The notes: generated by a model from the letters alone, not told the origin. A stretch of DNA of 64,000 nt from Adiantum capillus-veneris (GCA_014529385.2 CM043966.1:93443087-93507086), one strand, 5' to 3'. Shown: positions 34,486 through 45,869, counted from the stretch's first letter. Numbers and translations are program-made.

Positions 34486-34573
34486 GTAGTTGAGAATTAA
34501 GGCAATCATAATTGGTTAGTATTTCGATACACAAGCATGTGCGAACATAGCATCAATCAACTACATCATGATA

Positions 34574-34796
34574 TGTCAATGAGTGCTAGCTCAGTTGATA
34601 GAGCAAGAGCCTCTTGTGTCTAAGGTCTTGGGTTCAAACCTCCTTGACAACTCGTGTGACATGATGCCCTTAGGGGCTGTTCCCATGGTCCATATGATGG
34701 GTTGGCCACCCTTAACCGGCTGGGATGCTCCACCTCACGGAGTCGGGTGTGTGAGTTGTAATTTCAAGTTCCTACTCTCTCTAAAAAAAAAAAAAA
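34574..34796 (+). mobile_element. SINE with poly(A) tail and 13-bp TSD
   Basis: 223 bp with a tRNA-like head: TAGCTCAGTTGATAGAGC (near 34587) and box B GGGTTCAAACC (34630-34640). It ends in an uninterrupted A run (about 34783-34796). Perfect duplications CTACATCATGATA flank it at 34561-34573 and 34797-34809. The features show target-primed insertion and a relatively young age. Confidence 0.92.
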
Positions 34797-34965
34797 CTAC
34801 ATCATGATACCAAATGCATAAATGTTTCTATACATGCAAACTTCCCCAGCATCTCTCCTACACTTTTCCACGTAGAAATGATGAGGACGAAGCTCCCATG
34901 TAGGGATTGGTTCACACAAGCTTCAAACATGCATAGCTTTTTGCTCTAAAAGTGTTGTGTGATAG

Positions 34966-34968
<3 letters not shown>

Positions 34969-35007
<39 letters not shown>
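34969..35007. repeat. (GT)n microsatellite at gypsy-2 edge
   Basis: GT run that meets the left end of the gypsy-2 3' LTR and hides its exact TG start and target duplication. Confidence 0.9.
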
Positions 35008-35008
<1 letters not shown>

Positions 35009-36340
35009 TGGAATTGGCATGTGAACTTTGAGAGTAGCGGAATTAGGAAAATTAGAGAAAGCACTTTTGTGAGGTTACTTTGAGAGCATAGAGGGTGAAC
35101 TTAATTGGTGGTAGCAACATAAACATAGTACTTAGTTAACTTGGCATGAACAATGCTTTTGCAAGAGAGAGAGTTTAGAGAACATGACAACAGTTGAGGA
35201 CCGGATTTATGTGGAGCCGGTACCCCCTCCAATAGGCATTTGTATTATAGTTTCTCCCATCAAGAGAGACTTGGTACAATACAATCTTTGTGTTCCTTGT
35301 GACCTAGGTGATGCAATGAAGATGGAAAACTTCATGCATCATGAGCATAACATAAACTTTGCAGAAAGCATTAACTATCCCAAGCCTCACTCCCAAGGCC
35401 TCAAACACCTTCGAAGGTGGAGAGAGCTAGCGGGGAATGAGGGCAGGGAAGAGGAAGAAGAAACATTCCATAGGAGAAAGAAGTAGTTCATCACTTATCA
35501 TCACTCTTCTTGCTAGCATACATAATAGCATAGTAATGAAGATGGAGAAGATGGCAAGCGTAAACATTGAAGCATGGCTCTTGGTTGGATTTGCATTCCA
35601 TAGCCAAGAGTGTTGGTGTAGGCTCTCAACTTCTCTACTAGCTTGGAAAAGGAGATGGAGCTCTTGCACTTTGCACGTCACACAATGAGAGTGTGGGAGA
35701 GTATACCCCCCAAGCACTCCCTCTTCTTGGTTTGGTCGACCCCCCCTTGTAGCTCATGCTTGAAGCTCATTGGACCCCTCCAGGCCTAGCCAATCACATG
35801 CAAAGGGCATATCAAGTAACAAAGGTACCCTTGGGACAAGTGTCCCCCTTTCCCCTTTGAGAGAGAGGACTCAATAAATGCAAAAACAATTAATTAAATC
35901 AAGTAAATTATCATTGGACCTCTCTAGGGATCAACCAATAGGCTTTAGACACTCCTTGAGGGTAACCTAGCTAGGGGCTTGACATGTGTCCTACTTGCCT
36001 CTTGAGCAAGGGGTGTCCTTTGGGAGAGAGAGTGGTCAAGCAACCACCCCCCCTACTTGCATGGATCGCCCCCTCCTTGTAGGGATATGTTTTGGCTTTT
36101 TGTGACACCTCAAGACCCTCAACGTTGGGCCCAAGCTTGGGCTAGGTTCCCACCTCAAGTACAACCCTAGCATCTCAAGCATGACAAGTACCTCAAGCAT
36201 CTCAATCATCAAGCACCTCAAGCATCTCAGTCATTAGGCACGACAAGCACCTCAAGCTTGGGCCGGGTTCCCACCTCAAGCACAACCCTAGCATACCTAA
36301 GGTCAAAGGACTTTTAACACTAACCTTTGGAGGTCTTCAA
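35006..36340 (-). repeat. gypsy-2 3' LTR, first piece
   Basis: Matches 61540-62880 closely. It ends with TTCAA at 36336-36340, the duplication flanking copia-3. A 100-residue open frame inside (35184-35486) has its counterpart at 61711-62013. It lies antisense to the element and most differences between the copies change amino acids, so it is not annotated as a gene. Confidence 0.92.
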
Positions 36341-36619
36341 TGTTGAAGATGATGAAACAAGAAACAGAAGGAAGACAACAACTCAGAAAAGGAAGAAGAT
36401 GGAGAAGGAGAAGACACAGAGCTTCCGTACGAGATCTCTGTAGTCTATCTCTCTGTATTAGAATAATAGAGTATATACAAACTCAGAGCTACAAACCTTA
36501 TATGAGACCCTAAGAGATAAGGTGTCCTTTCACACCAGATGTCCAGGGGGAAAAACCCAGTGGGAGAAAAGTGCCCCTGGTGAAGCGCGTATACACACTA
36601 ACACTACTACATGTCTACA
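36341..36619 (-). repeat. copia-3 3' LTR, 279 bp
   Basis: TG...CA ends, with a purine tract next to 36619 on the minus strand. A TATA-like TATATAC lies on the minus strand at about 36471-36477. Confidence 0.93.
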
Positions 36620-36663
36620 AATCCCCCCTGTAGTGATAGTGTGAATCCGTACAAGGTAGATCA

Positions 36664-39600
36664 TCATGTGTATGAGAGTAAGCCCAAAGCTTTTCGGAAA
36701 GCTTCAAACTTTTCTCGTAATAACGCCTTCGTAAATAGATCTGCAATGTTATCCTGTGTAGGACAGTAAGTTAGTGTGATCTCCCCTGCATGTAGCCTTT
36801 CCCTGACATAGTGGTAGTGAACCTCTATGTGCTTTGTTCTTGCATGAAATACTGGATTCCTTGCAACTGCCATAGCACTCTGACTGTCAGTGAAAATGGT
36901 AGTGGGTGCATGTTGACACTCACAAAGATCTGCCAATAACCTGCGTATCCATACACAATCAACTGTTGCCGTGAAAGCTGCCCTGTACTCAGCTTCACAA
37001 GTTGATGTAGCCACTGTGGGTTGCTTCTTGCTTAGCCAAGATATACATGCATTTCCTAAGAAAAAACAATTCCCACTTGTGGAATGTCGTGTGTCAAAAT
37101 CACCAGCCCAATCTGAATCGCTGTAACAAAGAAGCTGCATACAACTGTGCTTTCCATACATATCCCCCCTTGGAAAGAACATGGCAAGATTAGGGGTACT
37201 TGAAAGGTAACGAAGTATGCGCTTCACAGCCTGCCAATGATGCATACCTGGGCTGTGCATAAATCTGCTTGCTTGTGAAACCCCAAATTGAATGTCTGGA
37301 CGAGTGTTGCCTGCCAAATATATCAAGCAACCAACTGCTGCTGCATAAGTATGTACATCAAAAGGTTCTCCAGCATCGTGCATGCTCAACTTTGATCCAG
37401 TTTCTACGGGTGTAGAGATTGGTTTACAATTTTGCATACCAAACCTGTCCAAAATTTTATGCAAATATTTTGCCTGCAACATGTATATGCCATCCTCTAA
37501 TTGCACAAACTGAATACCCAAGTAATCATGTAGCAAACCAAGATCAGACATCTCAAAGGTTTTTCTCAAAGCATCTTTAAACGATTCAATTTCATCTGCA
37601 GTATTGCCTGTAAGAAGCATATCATCCACATTAAGTGTTCGCATAATGAGAACTCCATCTCTCTTTTTGACATACAAAGTACTTTCTGTTGGACTATTCT
37701 GAAATCCCTGGCCAATCAAATAAGTATGTATCTTCTCATACCATGCTCTTGGAGCCTGTTTGAGACCATACAAAGCTTTACGCAATCTACATACCTTTTT
37801 CTCTTGACCTTTTACAACAAAACCACTTGGTTGACTTACATAAACTTCTTCCTGCAAATCACCATTCAAAAAAGCAAATTTGATATCCAACTGATGCACT
37901 TTCCAACCATGATGAGCAGCAATTGCAACTAGTGATCTAATTGTGGACGCACGAGAAGTAGGAGCAAAGGTTTCATCATAATCTATGCCTTTCTGTTGCG
38001 CATAGCCTTTTGCTACCAGCCTTGCTTTGTACCTGTCAACAGTACCATCTTGTTTCCTTTTTACCTTAAAAACCCACTTTGTACCAATAGGCTTTTTACC
38101 TATAGGCAAGTCCACTAGATCCCATGTATGATTCTTATGAATAGAATCAATTTCTTGCTGCATAGCATCTTTCCACTGAACACACTCTAAAGCTTGTTCA
38201 AATGAATCAGGCTCATCTGCATCACAAAGAGTGCTAAAGCAAGCCAAATCTACTTGCTCTCTGCCAAAAGTAGTACCAGCACGTGTTTTTTGTGGCAACG
38301 GTGCATCCAACTTGCTATCCTGCAAAGTTTTCTGAACCCATTTAGGCAAGGTTCTTTCTTCCCTGAGAACTTCTTGCTCTTCACGCACAATTTCCTCTAC
38401 ATCATGAGGTGTCACATGCTGATCAAAAGATTGATCAAGATTATCAACCTGTTGTGATTCTTGATTCTCCACAAAAGAAGGAAGCAAACCTGCAAATACA
38501 TCATGTGTCTGCATATGAGGTACATCAAAAGCAACCATAGGTTGAGCAGTAGTTTCTGCAAAAATTACATCACGACTTTCAAAAATCTTGTTTGTAGCAA
38601 GATTGTAAAGTCTATAACCTTTACTTCCACCACTGTACCCCACAAATATACATTTGATTGCCTTATCATCAAGCTTCCCACGTAACTGTTGAGGGATGTG
38701 AGCATAAGCAAGAAAACCAAAAACACGAAGATAACTGACTGAAGGTTTTCTGTCATACCAAGCTTCATATGGAGTAATGGTCTTCAAGGCACGAGTAGGA
38801 CACCTGTTCAAAACATGTGCTGCACAAGCAACTGCCTCCATCCATAGCTTATGAGGCAAACTCTTAGCCTTGAGCATACATGTAGCCGTCTCCATTAAAG
38901 ACCTGTTCTTCCTTTCTGCAACACCATTCTGTTGTGGTGTGTATGGCATAGTGCATTGGTGTTTAATGCCTTTCTTTCCCAAAAAATCCTTAAATGCACC
39001 TGACATGTATTCACCTCCTCGATCGGTACGAAGAGTCTGTACTTTGCAACCTGTTTCATTTTCAACCATGGCGACATAATGTTGAAAAACTGCAAACACA
39101 TCTGACTTTGCTTTGAGTGGATACACCCAACAAAACCTGGAAAAGTCATCAATGAAGGTCACAAAATAAAGGCTGTTTCCTATAGATGGCGTCCTCATAG
39201 GACCACATACATCACTATGTACAAGCTGCAACTTTTTTGTCCCTTTAACTGAACCATCCTGCGAAAATGAAAATCTGTGCATCTTTCCAAGAACGCAACC
39301 TTCACATACATGTCTTGGTGGCATCTCCAATAAAGACAAATCATGCACCATATTATGACGTTGTAAAGTCATCAAACTGCCATAACTAACATGCCCAAAT
39401 CTAGCATGCCACAACTCAGCATCCTGCATGGCCTGAGTCTTTGTTTCTGCAATACATACTTGAATCTGCTTTTCATAACGATCTAGCACAAATAGTCCAT
39501 TTTCCAGCGTACCTGTAGTGATAAGAGAATAACCATTCTCTCGATCTCGTACAACACATCTGTCATCCTCAAAAATGACCCGAAGACCATTTTTTGCAAG

Positions 39601-40176
39601 AGAGGATACAGACAACAAATTCTTCTTGATCCCTGGAACATATAAGACATCTGGAAAGCATAAATCTAAACCATATGAAATGGTAATCAAAATCTTACCA
39701 ACGCCTTTGATTGGATAAGAAGCATTATTTGCACATGTCACCTTCTTTCCTGCTGGAGCTGCATCCAATGAACAAAACAAATCCTTCCTTGAAGTAATAT
39801 GCCTGGATGCACCACTATCAAAGTACCAAATCATTTGTGTCTTGTCAACACTGTAAGCAGAAAAATCTGAACATACTACAAAAGCATAAGAATCCTGCAC
39901 AAAGTTTGCAGACTCTTCTTTAGCTGTAGAAGAATCACCAGAAGCTGAAACAACCAAACTTGACTCTTTCTTCTTTTCTTTGGCAATTCGCTTTTTACAC
40001 TCACTAATGTAGTGACCAGGTTTCTTGCAGTAGTGACATTTACCTTTCTTCTTGGACTTGTCGGAATCACCTTTAGACTTCTCTGAAGACTGTCCTGCAC
40101 CAGACTTGGAGTAATGAGCAATCTCTTTACCCTTGTTTTTGTTCTGTACAACAAGAGCATGATCCATACCATCCAC
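36664..40176 (-). CDS. pol: copia-3 Pol region, 1170 codons open
   Basis: Zinc knuckle C47-C50-H55-C60; protease WYFDSGAS with catalytic Asp120; GAG-pre-integrase motif LWHARFGH. Integrase has [18 protein letters not shown] and [14 protein letters not shown], giving the D-D-E residues. RT begins with GTKWVFKVK, and its catalytic motif reads NVDD (Asn849, Asp851-Asp852) where copia elements have YVDD. RNase H has SDSDWAGD and SWLSKKQPTVATSTCEAEYR, and the end has NIADLFTKAL. In the same frame as gag, separated only by the TAG at 40212-40210. The ATG at 40176 is simply the first Met after that stop; the native protein would be a Gag-Pol fusion. The lost Tyr in RT suggests low or no activity. 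Confidence 0.93.
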   Translation of the reverse strand: MDGMDHALVVQNKNKGKEIAHYSKSGAGQSSEKSKGDSDKSKKKGKCHYCKKPGHYISECKKRIAKEKKKESSLVVSASGDSSTAKEESANFVQDSYAFVVCSDFSAYSVDKTQMIWYFDSGASRHITSRKDLFCSLDAAPAGKKVTCANNASYPIKGVGKILITISYGLDLCFPDVLYVPGIKKNLLSVSSLAKNGLRVIFEDDRCVVRDRENGYSLITTGTLENGLFVLDRYEKQIQVCIAETKTQAMQDAELWHARFGHVSYGSLMTLQRHNMVHDLSLLEMPPRHVCEGCVLGKMHRFSFSQDGSVKGTKKLQLVHSDVCGPMRTPSIGNSLYFVTFIDDFSRFCWVYPLKAKSDVFAVFQHYVAMVENETGCKVQTLRTDRGGEYMSGAFKDFLGKKGIKHQCTMPYTPQQNGVAERKNRSLMETATCMLKAKSLPHKLWMEAVACAAHVLNRCPTRALKTITPYEAWYDRKPSVSYLRVFGFLAYAHIPQQLRGKLDDKAIKCIFVGYSGGSKGYRLYNLATNKIFESRDVIFAETTAQPMVAFDVPHMQTHDVFAGLLPSFVENQESQQVDNLDQSFDQHVTPHDVEEIVREEQEVLREERTLPKWVQKTLQDSKLDAPLPQKTRAGTTFGREQVDLACFSTLCDADEPDSFEQALECVQWKDAMQQEIDSIHKNHTWDLVDLPIGKKPIGTKWVFKVKRKQDGTVDRYKARLVAKGYAQQKGIDYDETFAPTSRASTIRSLVAIAAHHGWKVHQLDIKFAFLNGDLQEEVYVSQPSGFVVKGQEKKVCRLRKALYGLKQAPRAWYEKIHTYLIGQGFQNSPTESTLYVKKRDGVLIMRTLNVDDMLLTGNTADEIESFKDALRKTFEMSDLGLLHDYLGIQFVQLEDGIYMLQAKYLHKILDRFGMQNCKPISTPVETGSKLSMHDAGEPFDVHTYAAAVGCLIYLAGNTRPDIQFGVSQASRFMHSPGMHHWQAVKRILRYLSSTPNLAMFFPRGDMYGKHSCMQLLCYSDSDWAGDFDTRHSTSGNCFFLGNACISWLSKKQPTVATSTCEAEYRAAFTATVDCVWIRRLLADLCECQHAPTTIFTDSQSAMAVARNPVFHARTKHIEVHYHYVRERLHAGEITLTYCPTQDNIADLFTKALLREKFEAFRKALGLLSYT

Positions 40177-40209
40177 CTGTAAAGACTTGTTCTTACGTGA
40201 TTGATCCTC

Positions 40210-40845
40210 CTACAATAGCAAAGCCACTAACTCTTCAAAATGAAGAGGCTCAGGATTAGCTCGCAAAGACAGAGTCAAAGAAGTCTGAAAAGTAAGATAA
40301 GATGGTGGTAGTGAATTGAGTGTTTTGGAAACCAAGTCCTTCTCTGGAATCACTTCATCAATGCTAAGCAATTGCTCTTTAAGATCCTTAATTTTTGTAA
40401 GATGCTCGACGATATCGTCACCTTCGTCCATCTGTATTTTGTCAAGTTGTTTCTTCAAAAACTCTATTCTGGCAGCGTTTCTTCCTCCAAACATAGCTTG
40501 CAGAGTGTTCCAAGCATCCTCAGAAGTTCTGCAAGATCTGATATGTGGTGTGATTGTCCTCTTTATGGTTAAGGCAATCACAGCCATAGCTTGTGCATCT
40601 TTAGTATCCCATCTCTTTTGCTCTGGAGTGACTTGTGAGGGTCCTGCACCAACAGCTGCACCACGACCAGGCGTGGCAGGTGCAATGCTACCTGGACGAA
40701 CTTCATCTCCAGATACATAATCCCACAATCCTTTACCAACCAAAACATTTTTGGCCATAAAAGACCAAAGAGAATAGTTGGTACCATCCAATTTGTCTTC
40801 GGATGTAAACGCACCAAAAATCTCTTTCTCCGTAGATTGAGCCAT
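40210..40845 (-). CDS. gag: copia-3 Gag, ending at an in-frame TAG
   Basis: 211 residues from MAQSTEKEIFGAFTSEDKLD, with the copia-type gag core (UBN2 family: LWSFMAKNVLVGKGLWDYV, and IRSCRTSEDAWNTLQAMFG). The TAG at 40212-40210 stands where copia-1 has a Gln codon in LLLQES. The frame then continues EDQSRKNKS straight into pol, so a CAG-to-TAG change is the simplest explanation. Confidence 0.92.
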   Translation of the reverse strand: MAQSTEKEIFGAFTSEDKLDGTNYSLWSFMAKNVLVGKGLWDYVSGDEVRPGSIAPATPGRGAAVGAGPSQVTPEQKRWDTKDAQAMAVIALTIKRTITPHIRSCRTSEDAWNTLQAMFGGRNAARIEFLKKQLDKIQMDEGDDIVEHLTKIKDLKEQLLSIDEVIPEKDLVSKTLNSLPPSYLTFQTSLTLSLRANPEPLHFEELVALLL

Positions 40846-41229
40846 ATTGTGGATGCACACAAGAGAGCAAAAGAACCTCCAAGAGATTCAAAAATCTCCT
40901 CTCCAATCCAAGCAAAACTCTACACAAAATCTCAGCACAAAGCTAAGACAAGCTGCTTCCCAAAAGAACTGTTTACCTGAAGAAAATCTGTCAAAAAGCA
41001 CACCCTCTTGATCTAAATGCCTCCGAAATTAACTTCTGCTACGCTGCTTAGAACAAAATTCTGAGGGCTCGAACGGCTTCGAAAGGGGGGTAAAACCCAA
41101 GGTCACCTTTTCAAAATACTCCCGGAACGTCGAGGATGCTCCCACGAGCAAATTTTCTGAAAACTGCCTGAAAGCTGCGATTGCGCGCGCGGACGCGAAA
41201 ACGCAAGTAGAGGCTCTGGAAATCACCTC

Positions 41230-41241
41230 GCTCTGATACCA
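41230..41241 (-). other. copia-3 primer binding site
   Basis: TGGTATCAGAGC on the minus strand, two bases from the LTR end at 41244. Confidence 0.92.
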
Positions 41242-41243
41242 AT

Positions 41244-41337
41244 TGTTGAAGATGATGAAACAGGAAATAGAAGGAAGACAACAACTCAGAGTAGGAAGAA
41301 GATGGAGAAGGAGAAGACACAGAGCTTGCGTACGAGA
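41244..41337 (-). repeat. copia-3 5' LTR stub, 94 bp
   Basis: Aligns with 36341-36434 of the full LTR at about 95% identity, then stops abruptly at the TTCAA duplication. The missing 185 bp are the U3 part; what remains is the R-U5 side next to the primer site. Confidence 0.92.
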
Positions 41338-41342
41338 TTCAA

Positions 41343-41559
41343 TGGAGCTAACCCTAAGGTCTTTAAGCTCCAGTGGTTAGCCTTGCTCTTTGACAGACCA
41401 TCTCTCATTTGGGCCCCTTTACCATTGGCCCCATGTTGAGATAGATATGTAAGCACATGTCTATATTCTAACCCTTGTTCTCATTTATTCTCCCACATTA
41501 AATGATCAGTTTAATATGAGAAAATCATTTGGGTTGGTTAGATATTAGATTTTACAACA
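41343..41559 (-). repeat. gypsy-2 3' LTR, second piece
   Basis: Continues the LTR after copia-3, matching about 62881-63098, and ends TTTACAACA. The bases after 41559 give AAGAGAGAGATAA on the minus strand, the polypurine tract. Confidence 0.92.
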
Positions 41560-41916
41560 TTATCTCTCTCTTGAAATCATAGTCGTTCTTGACTATGAGG
41601 TAGAAGAGATAAAGCCTTAGTCATTAGTCAATTTTCTTAGCGGGTAGAGGATCCCTTTTTACCCTACAACATCATTCCAATATGGATTACTAATCCATTT
41701 GGTGCTTGGGAGACATAGCTACCGCAAGCATGTCTACTCTTTAGTCCATTTCATTCTCCCAAAGTTGAGTGACAAATTCTACTTGGTGTTTGAAAGACGT
41801 CATCATTACACACATGATTCTAAGCATGCATACTATTTAAATTTGTGCACAACAAAAAGAGAATTAGTCTTATAAGACAAAAACATTGGTCATTTGAAAG
41901 AAATTTGTACATTTTC

Positions 41917-44900
41917 TTACTCTAATGTAGCATTGTAAGCATTGACAAGGCTCATATTATCCTTAAGTTGTATTCCTTGCATCTATCTAGCATCTTCAAA
42001 AGGATAATTTTTGAACTTAATAAGATATCGTCGGATAATCTTACCATGTCGCAGTACCTTGTCTTCATGCCGAAGGATAGCTTTGAGTTGTAGCACCTCT
42101 TCATGGTCTTCAATTTCGGGAGGGTCTTCAATAATTGGTTCACTTGGTGGCTCTCCTTTGTAGGGCTTAAGTAGGCTCACATGAAAATCATTGTGTATAA
42201 GCCAATGGTCGGGAAACTTGAGTTGATAAGCTATCTCATTGATTGGCTTCAAGATTTGAAAAGGACCATAGTATCTTTTTGCTAATTTAGCATAATACCT
42301 TTGATGGCCCGTAGGATTTTTGCTTGTTGTTTGTCTCAATCGAGCCTTGGGAAACTTGAGTAAGACCCAATCATTTTCTTTGAACGTTAAGGCCCTTCTG
42401 TGCTTGTTAGCAGCAACTTTTTGCCTTTGTTGAGAGATGGATATAACCTCCTTAATCCTTTGAAAAGATTCTTGTAGGTCATGGCTATACTCATTGGTAC
42501 GAAGATCTTCCCATATACTTTAAGTAGCAAGGGACTTTTAGATCTTCCCTCAATGATTTCAAAATGTGATTTTCTCGTAGAAATATTACAGTATTATTTT
42601 ATGCATACTCTACAAGAGGTAAATACTTTTTCCATTGTGAGCGTTGATCTACTTCAATAACATAAGTATTTGGTAGATCGAGTATCATAAGATTGGCTAT
42701 CTCACTTTGGCCATCCGTTTATGGGTGATAGGCCGAAGAGAAATTCAATCTTGTACCTAGATTTTAAAAGAGACCATTCCAAAAATTAATGGTCATTCTA
42801 GGATCTCTATCTGACACAATAAATGCTGGAAATCCATGGTGTTTGAAAGTCTATGATATGAAGAGAGTTGCCATTTGGTGTGCCTTAGTAGTCTTTTTGA
42901 CAGGAATAAAGTGTGCTTACTTGCTAAACCTGTCGACTATTGTCCATATTCCCGTGTTCCCATGGATAGACTTGCATAATCCAAAGATAAAATCCATGGA
43001 TATACTCTCCCATGGTGAATTTGGAATAGAAAATGGGTGGAGTAATCCAGGTTGCTTCCCTCTATCATACTTGGTCTTATAGCATACCACACATTTTGAA
43101 ACATACTCTTGTATGTCTACTTTCATGGTAGACCAATAGAAATACATCTTCACTCCTTGGAGAGTAGGTTGAATGCTTCTATGCCCCGCATAAGGAGCAG
43201 CATGGGATTCATACATGACTCTCACAAAGGAGTGGGTAACACATAGCCTATTGCCGTGGAGAAGATAACCATCCTGCAAGGTGAATGGTTCCTCTTTCTT
43301 CACCAAAGCAAGGGCTGACATTATATCTTTAAAGTCAAGGTCAATAGCATACTCATGTATCATAGAAGATAGATCATTGTGAGTTGCTATAGACACCACA
43401 TTAACTTTTGGTCATCTTGAAAGTGCATTGGCCACTTGATTGTGCTTACAAGCAATGTGAGCAATATGAAAATTAAATTGTGAAAGAAAATTTGCCCACC
43501 TCATTTGTTTGCCAGAAAGCTTGGTTTGTGTCATGAAGTACTTGAAACTTGTTCATAAAATGAATGGAGTCCCCAATAAATAGTGCTTCCATGTGTCTAG
43601 GGCATGTAGGATAGCTAAAATCTCTTTCTCATAAATGCCTAAGACCCGTTCATCCGTATTGAGCCTTCGACTCTCATATGCTATGGCATGCCCTTTTTGA
43701 AGCAAGACTACTCCAAGGCAATCACCATAAGCATCACATTGGACCTCAAATGGCTTTGAGAGATCCGGAAGCATGAGGACTGGCTGGGAGGTAAGATTCT
43801 CTTTGAGGTTGTCAAAAGCATTTTGCTCCTTAGCATTCCATGAAAACTTAATGTTCTTCTTTGTTTAGTTATGTATGGTCTTGCTATTTGAGAAAATTTT
43901 GCTATGAAGCATCTATAGTATGCACATATACCAATAAAGCTTCTTAGCTCATGTAGATTCCTTGGATTAGGCCATGCTTTTATTACCTCCAACTTTGATA
44001 AATTCATCCGGATACCATCTTGAGAGATAATATGACCTAAGTACTGAATCTCTTGAAGGAAAAATTCACTTTTCTTTTGGTTGAGAATAACCTTGTTCTC
44101 CCTCAATGCTTGAAAAATCACTTGGAGATGTTGCTTGTGTTCCTCCAAGGACTTGGAGTAGATGATGATATCATCAAAAAACACTCCAGTGAATTTGCGG
44201 TAGGGTCTAAATATTTTCTCCATTAGACGATTGAATGTGGCTGGTGCATTGGTTGCAAAAGGCATGATTAGATATTCATAAAGACCAAACGTTGTACAAA
44301 ACGCGGTCTTTAGGATATCTTCATCCACTATCTTTATTTGATGATAACCACTTTTAGGTTCAATCCTACTGAAGTAGGTAGAACCTTGTAGCTTATCAAA
44401 CAGACCTTCTACCCGAGGCACGGGAAATCTGTTTTTGATAGTGATATGGTTTAGTGCACGATAGTACACACACATACGGTATGTACCATCTTTCTTTTGC
44501 ACTAAAAGGACTGAAGAACAAAAGGGAGAGGAGCTAGGACTTACCATCCTTTGTCTACCAGTTCTTGTACTTGCCTCATGATCTCCTCTTATTGAGCTTG
44601 GGAAACTCTGTAAGGAGGCTTGTTAGGCGGTGAGCTTCTTGGTAGGAGCTCAATTTGATGGTCATCATCTCCTCATTTTGGAGGTAAGTCCATAGGGATA
44701 TCATCGATGAACACATCTTGGAATCCTTTTAGAAAATTAGACAAGTCTAACTCTTCTTGATTCCTACCATTTACATTTGATGAAACATTAGGATCTTTTA
44801 AGGATTCTCTGACAAAAAATCATGTACACAGAAACTGAGCTCTTCATTGATTTATCAAAACCAAGAGGATTTACAATTGGTATAGTACGACCAGACTCAC

Positions 44901-45864
44901 TAGCATCTATATACATGTTCTTTCCCCTATCAGTGAAGTAGATTCTCCCTTCAGGGAACTTCGTGTTGGCAGCCATGAGATTGAACCATGGTGCCCCTAG
45001 GATAACATCCTCATGTTGGAGAGGAGAAATGAAAAAGTCTTCTTTGTCGATATAGCTTTGGACGTGGAGCCTCAACTTCCCAATCAAGGGAGTAACAGTG
45101 ACTTGTTGTCCCTTGAAAGCGGTGTCGGCCTTACGGTATCTCCCATCTTGAAAGCTTGAATGCCCAACTTGGTGGCCAACTCCATTGGTATGAAGTTATG
45201 AGTAGAGCCAGGGTCAAACAAGATAAAGGCATCATGCTCCCTTACCTTTCCCCAACCATAGGAGAGAGCCGATCCCTTGTAGCGAGCATCCTCTTTTGGA
45301 GCTTCGATGGTGGAAGCTCTAGGACTCTCATTGCGAGCATTTCTCTTGGGGCAAGCACGATAGCCATGTCCTTGCTCCCCACACTTAAAACATTTATGGT
45401 CCTTACGAAAAGCTTCAAGATCTTCAGGAGAGAGTTTGTTTTTACCTTTGTAAACTCCCTTCTCCTTGGACCGATTGTTGTTGTAGTTCTTGGAATTGCC
45501 TTGGGAAGAATTTTGGGCATTGGTTTTTCCCTTTGCATCACTCTTGTCTTTGTTTTCCATGGGCTTGACATTCCGTAGAGCCCCTTGTTGGAAAATGATG
45601 CATAAAGCAACCACGGTGTGGTGGATTACTTCGGTGATAGAACCAGGCCGCTGAGAGTTGACATACTCGGTCACCTCTTCAGATAATCCCACACAGAATT
45701 GTTGCTTTTTCTTGCCAAAGTCTATCTTTTAAAAGACAGTATCCTTGAGATGTAAATATCAAAACTTGTCTACATATTTGTGGATAGACTCATAAGAGAG
45801 AAGCTTCAAATTGCGCCATTTGGTAAGCACTTTGTCCTTTGCATCATGATGGAAACTCATAGAG
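41917..45864 (-). pseudogene. gypsy-2 gag (3' part)-pol remnant
   Basis: Same domain order as gypsy-1: zinc knuckle CFKCGEQGHGYRAC (near 45390), protease FDPGSTHNFI (near 45210), RT at about 44550-43900 with FFDDIIIYS, RNase H at about 43770-43550, integrase at about 43400-42560 with SMDFIFGL, and chromodomain at about 42100-41917. Frameshifts separate protease from RT, RT from RNase H, and integrase blocks from each other. A TGG-to-TAG change truncates the chromodomain near 41983. Not functional. Confidence 0.92.
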
Positions 45865-45869
45865 TTTTC

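Larger units (their letters stand above)
36341..41337 (-). mobile_element. Ty1/copia element copia-3 with truncated 5' LTR, TSD TTCAA
   Basis: A full 279-bp 3' LTR lies at 36341-36619, but the 5' LTR is only 94 bp (41244-41337). TTCAA duplications occur at 36336-36340 and 41338-41342. The uninterrupted site in the other gypsy-2 LTR (near 62876-62880) confirms the junctions. Gag and pol are in one frame broken by a single TAG. The primer site is at 41230-41241. Confidence 0.95.

Noticed and set aside
34574-34660. Possible tRNA gene on the plus strand
   Set aside because: The head belongs to a SINE with poly(A) tail and target duplication. A tRNA 3' end is not present.
35184-35486. 100-residue open frame, also open in the other LTR at 61711-62013
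   Set aside because: It lies antisense inside both LTRs of one element. Most differences between the copies change amino acids, so there is no sign of selection; it is shared only because the LTRs are paralogous.
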